DNA of 17,651 nucleotides from an uncultured Collinsella sp. (lineage in GTDB: Bacteria > Actinomycetota > Coriobacteriia > Coriobacteriales > Coriobacteriaceae). Location of the stretch: assembly GCA_958427895.1 (NCBI GenBank), contig CAUADW010000031.1, positions 1-17,651 on the forward strand, in the 5' to 3' direction. Numbering within the stretch: the stretch's first letter is position 1; the number at the start of each line of letters is the position of its first letter. The notes under the pieces are model-generated. The model did no database searches. It was not told the origin of the DNA and worked only from the letters and a program-made list of their open reading frames with translations. The translations under genes were made by a program, and so were the position numbers. Below are positions 16,036-17,651 of the stretch, piece by piece.

Positions 16036-17651
16036 TTACGCCTCCTTCCTGGTCGAAGCAACAGAGCTGGCAGCCACGGACGCAGCGTCCGCGGCACCGC
16101 CCGCGACATCAAAGCGAGCGACATCCGCGGCGCTCGCGCGACCGGTCACAATGTCAAACGCCAGCTCCTCTGCCTGCGCATGCGTCTTGCCGGCAGCCTC
16201 GCCCGCAGCGACAATCGCCAGCACGCGCTCGTACTCGGTCGGAATGACCTTCACAAAGTGCTTGCTCATCGTCTCAAAGCTGTAGAGCAGCTTAATGCCG
16301 CGCGGGCTCTGCGTCGCGTCCACGTGCTCCTGGATGAATTCTCGAATCTGCGCCAGCTCGTCGGCCGTCGGGGCCTTGAGCTCCACGCTCTCGTGGTTCA
16401 CGCGGGCGTCGAGCGTGCCGTACTGGTCAAAGACATAGGCCACGCCGCCTGTCATGCCGGCGGCGAAGTTCTGCCCGACCTCGCCCAGGATGAGTGCCAG
16501 GCCGCCCGTCATGTACTCGCAGCCATGGTTGCCGCAGCCCTCGACCACCACGGTGGCGCCGGAGTTGCGCACGCCAAAGCGCTGGCCTGCCAGGCCGTTA
16601 ATAAAGCCGCGGCCGCTCGTGGCGCCAAAGAACGCCACGTTGCCCACGATAATGTTCTCGTCGAACTTGTAGGTCGCATGCGGGTTGGGGCGCACCGACA
16701 CCTCGCCGCCCGAGAGACCCTTGCCAAAGTAGTCGTTGGCGTCACCGCACACGTTGAGCGTCACGCCGCGCGGCAGGAAGGCGCCAAAGCTCTGACCGGC
16801 CGAACCGTCGCAATCGATGGTAATGGAGCCGGCGGGCAGACCCTCGGGATGCGCCTTGGTCACCGCGTTGCCCAGGATGGTGCCCACGCAGCGGTTGACG
16901 TTGGCGATATCGGCGCGGAAGCGAATCGGACGCAGGTGCGCACGGGCATCGGCCGTATAGGGCACGAACAACGTGGAGTCGAGCGTCTTGTCGAGCTCGC
17001 TGTCCGCGGCCATCTGCGGCAGGAAGTGGCGACCGTCGGCGCCCGGAATATGGGCACCGAACTCGCAGGTCGCGCTCGCCAGCACGGGTGAAAGATCGAG
17101 CAGGTTGGCCTTGCGGTTGCCCGGGACCTCGATCTGGCGCAAGCACTCGGGATGGCCGACCATCTCGTCGACGGTGCGGAAGCCCAGGCTCGCCATGACC
17201 TCGCGCAGCTGCTCGGCAACAAAGAGCATAAAGTGCTCAACGTGCTCGGGCTTGCCGCGGAAGCCGCGACGCAGGCGGCAGTTTTGCGTAGCGATGCCGG
17301 CCGGGCAGGTATCCTGCTGGCAGTCGCGCTGCATGAGGCAGCCCATGGAGATGAGCGGCATGGTCGCAAAGCCAAACTCCTCGGCACCCAGCAGGCAGGC
17401 GACGGCGACGTCGGTGCCGTCCATGAGCTTGCCGTCGGCCTCGAGCACCACGCGTGAGCGCAAACCGTTTTGCAGCAGCGTCTGCTGGGCCTCGGCAAGG
17501 CCAAGCTCCAGCGGCAGACCCGCGTGCCAGATAGAGTCGCGCGCAGCGGCACCCGAGCCGCCATTGTGGCCGCTGATCAAGATCTTGTCGGCGGCACCCT
17601 TGGCCACACCGGTGGCGATGGTGCCGACGCCGGCCTCGCTGACCAGCTTGA
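16036..17651 (-). CDS. gltB: Glutamate synthase large subunit, C-terminal part (5' end outside window)
   Basis: The frame is open to the right edge, so about 538 C-terminal residues of a protein usually near 1,500 are seen. The first part ends the FMN-binding synthase barrel: ATGVAKGAADKILISGHNGGSG, then the three-cysteine [3Fe-4S] segment GCLMQRDCQQDTCPAGIATQ, followed by the conserved FMLFVAEQLREVMASLGF. The C-terminal half is the Gly-rich GXGXG beta-helix domain (for example GDANDYFGKGLSGGEV and GFINGLAGQRFGVRNSGA). The enzyme converts glutamine and 2-oxoglutarate to two glutamates. The extreme C-terminus is an Ala/Ser-rich tail (about 30 residues) that looks lineage-specific. A Met at 17607 is internal, not a start. 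It is the promoter-proximal gene of a gltB-gltD operon. Confidence 0.96.
   Translation of the reverse strand, partial: KLVSEAGVGTIATGVAKGAADKILISGHNGGSGAAARDSIWHAGLPLELGLAEAQQTLLQNGLRSRVVLEADGKLMDGTDVAVACLLGAEEFGFATMPLISMGCLMQRDCQQDTCPAGIATQNCRLRRGFRGKPEHVEHFMLFVAEQLREVMASLGFRTVDEMVGHPECLRQIEVPGNRKANLLDLSPVLASATCEFGAHIPGADGRHFLPQMAADSELDKTLDSTLFVPYTADARAHLRPIRFRADIANVNRCVGTILGNAVTKAHPEGLPAGSITIDCDGSAGQSFGAFLPRGVTLNVCGDANDYFGKGLSGGEVSVRPNPHATYKFDENIIVGNVAFFGATSGRGFINGLAGQRFGVRNSGATVVVEGCGNHGCEYMTGGLALILGEVGQNFAAGMTGGVAYVFDQYGTLDARVNHESVELKAPTADELAQIREFIQEHVDATQSPRGIKLLYSFETMSKHFVKVIPTEYERVLAIVAAGEAAGKTHAQAEELAFDIVTGRASAADVARFDVAGGAADAASVAASSVASTRKEA

Overview
The window looks like the chromosome of a high-G+C Coriobacteriia member, most likely Collinsella. 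This rests on codon use, AGGAGG-type ribosome binding sites, dense long antisense ORFs typical of G+C-rich DNA, and general protein character. It is a judgement from memory, not from a search.

Layout, left to right. (1) A DEAD-box RNA helicase with a very long Arg/Gly-rich tail lies on the minus strand and runs off the left edge (1-2083). (2) A plus-strand phospho-signalling pair follows: an FHA-domain protein (2672-3634) and a membrane Ser/Thr kinase with a DUF6273-like outer domain (3806-5890). (3) A copper-homeostasis operon comes next: the ATPase copA (6384-8726), a CopZ-like chaperone (8874-9095) and the Cu(I) repressor csoR (9231-9503). A candidate operator sits in its promoter. (4) A small two-helix membrane zinc-ribbon protein (9663-10136) converges on a minus-strand metal-dependent amidohydrolase (10270-11640), with a shared bidirectional terminator between them. 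(5) A minus-strand protein with a DUF559/PD-(D/E)XK-like nuclease end (12048-13199) is followed by an unrecognised minus-strand protein (13476-14183). (6) The minus-strand glutamate synthase genes gltB (truncated at the right edge) and gltD (14549-16030) end at a strong terminator.

The most striking content is between the genes. Thirteen full copies and one half copy of a 59-bp hairpin unit occur in four intergenic arrays (2354-2493, 5932-6279, 11789-12088, 13225-13443). The outer arms are about 17 bp and conserved (TGTCTCGATCTGTAACA and its complement). The inner 25 bp vary but tend to stay self-complementary. Units are separated by 21-22 bp, or 31 bp before the half copy, so a 17-bp motif alternates in orientation about every 40 bp. 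The last two arrays are related to each other in unit interiors and spacers, and they bracket the nuclease-like gene, whose last codons lie inside a repeat. I do not recognise this family as CRISPR, integron attC or a standard REP, and it is the best candidate here for something undescribed.

Other structured intergenic DNA includes a near-perfect 61-bp hairpin just before the kinase gene, a 24-bp-arm inverted repeat before csoR, an 86-bp folded leader between copA and the chaperone gene, and a dispersed GGGGAC-type palindrome family, one copy of which forms the gltBD terminator.
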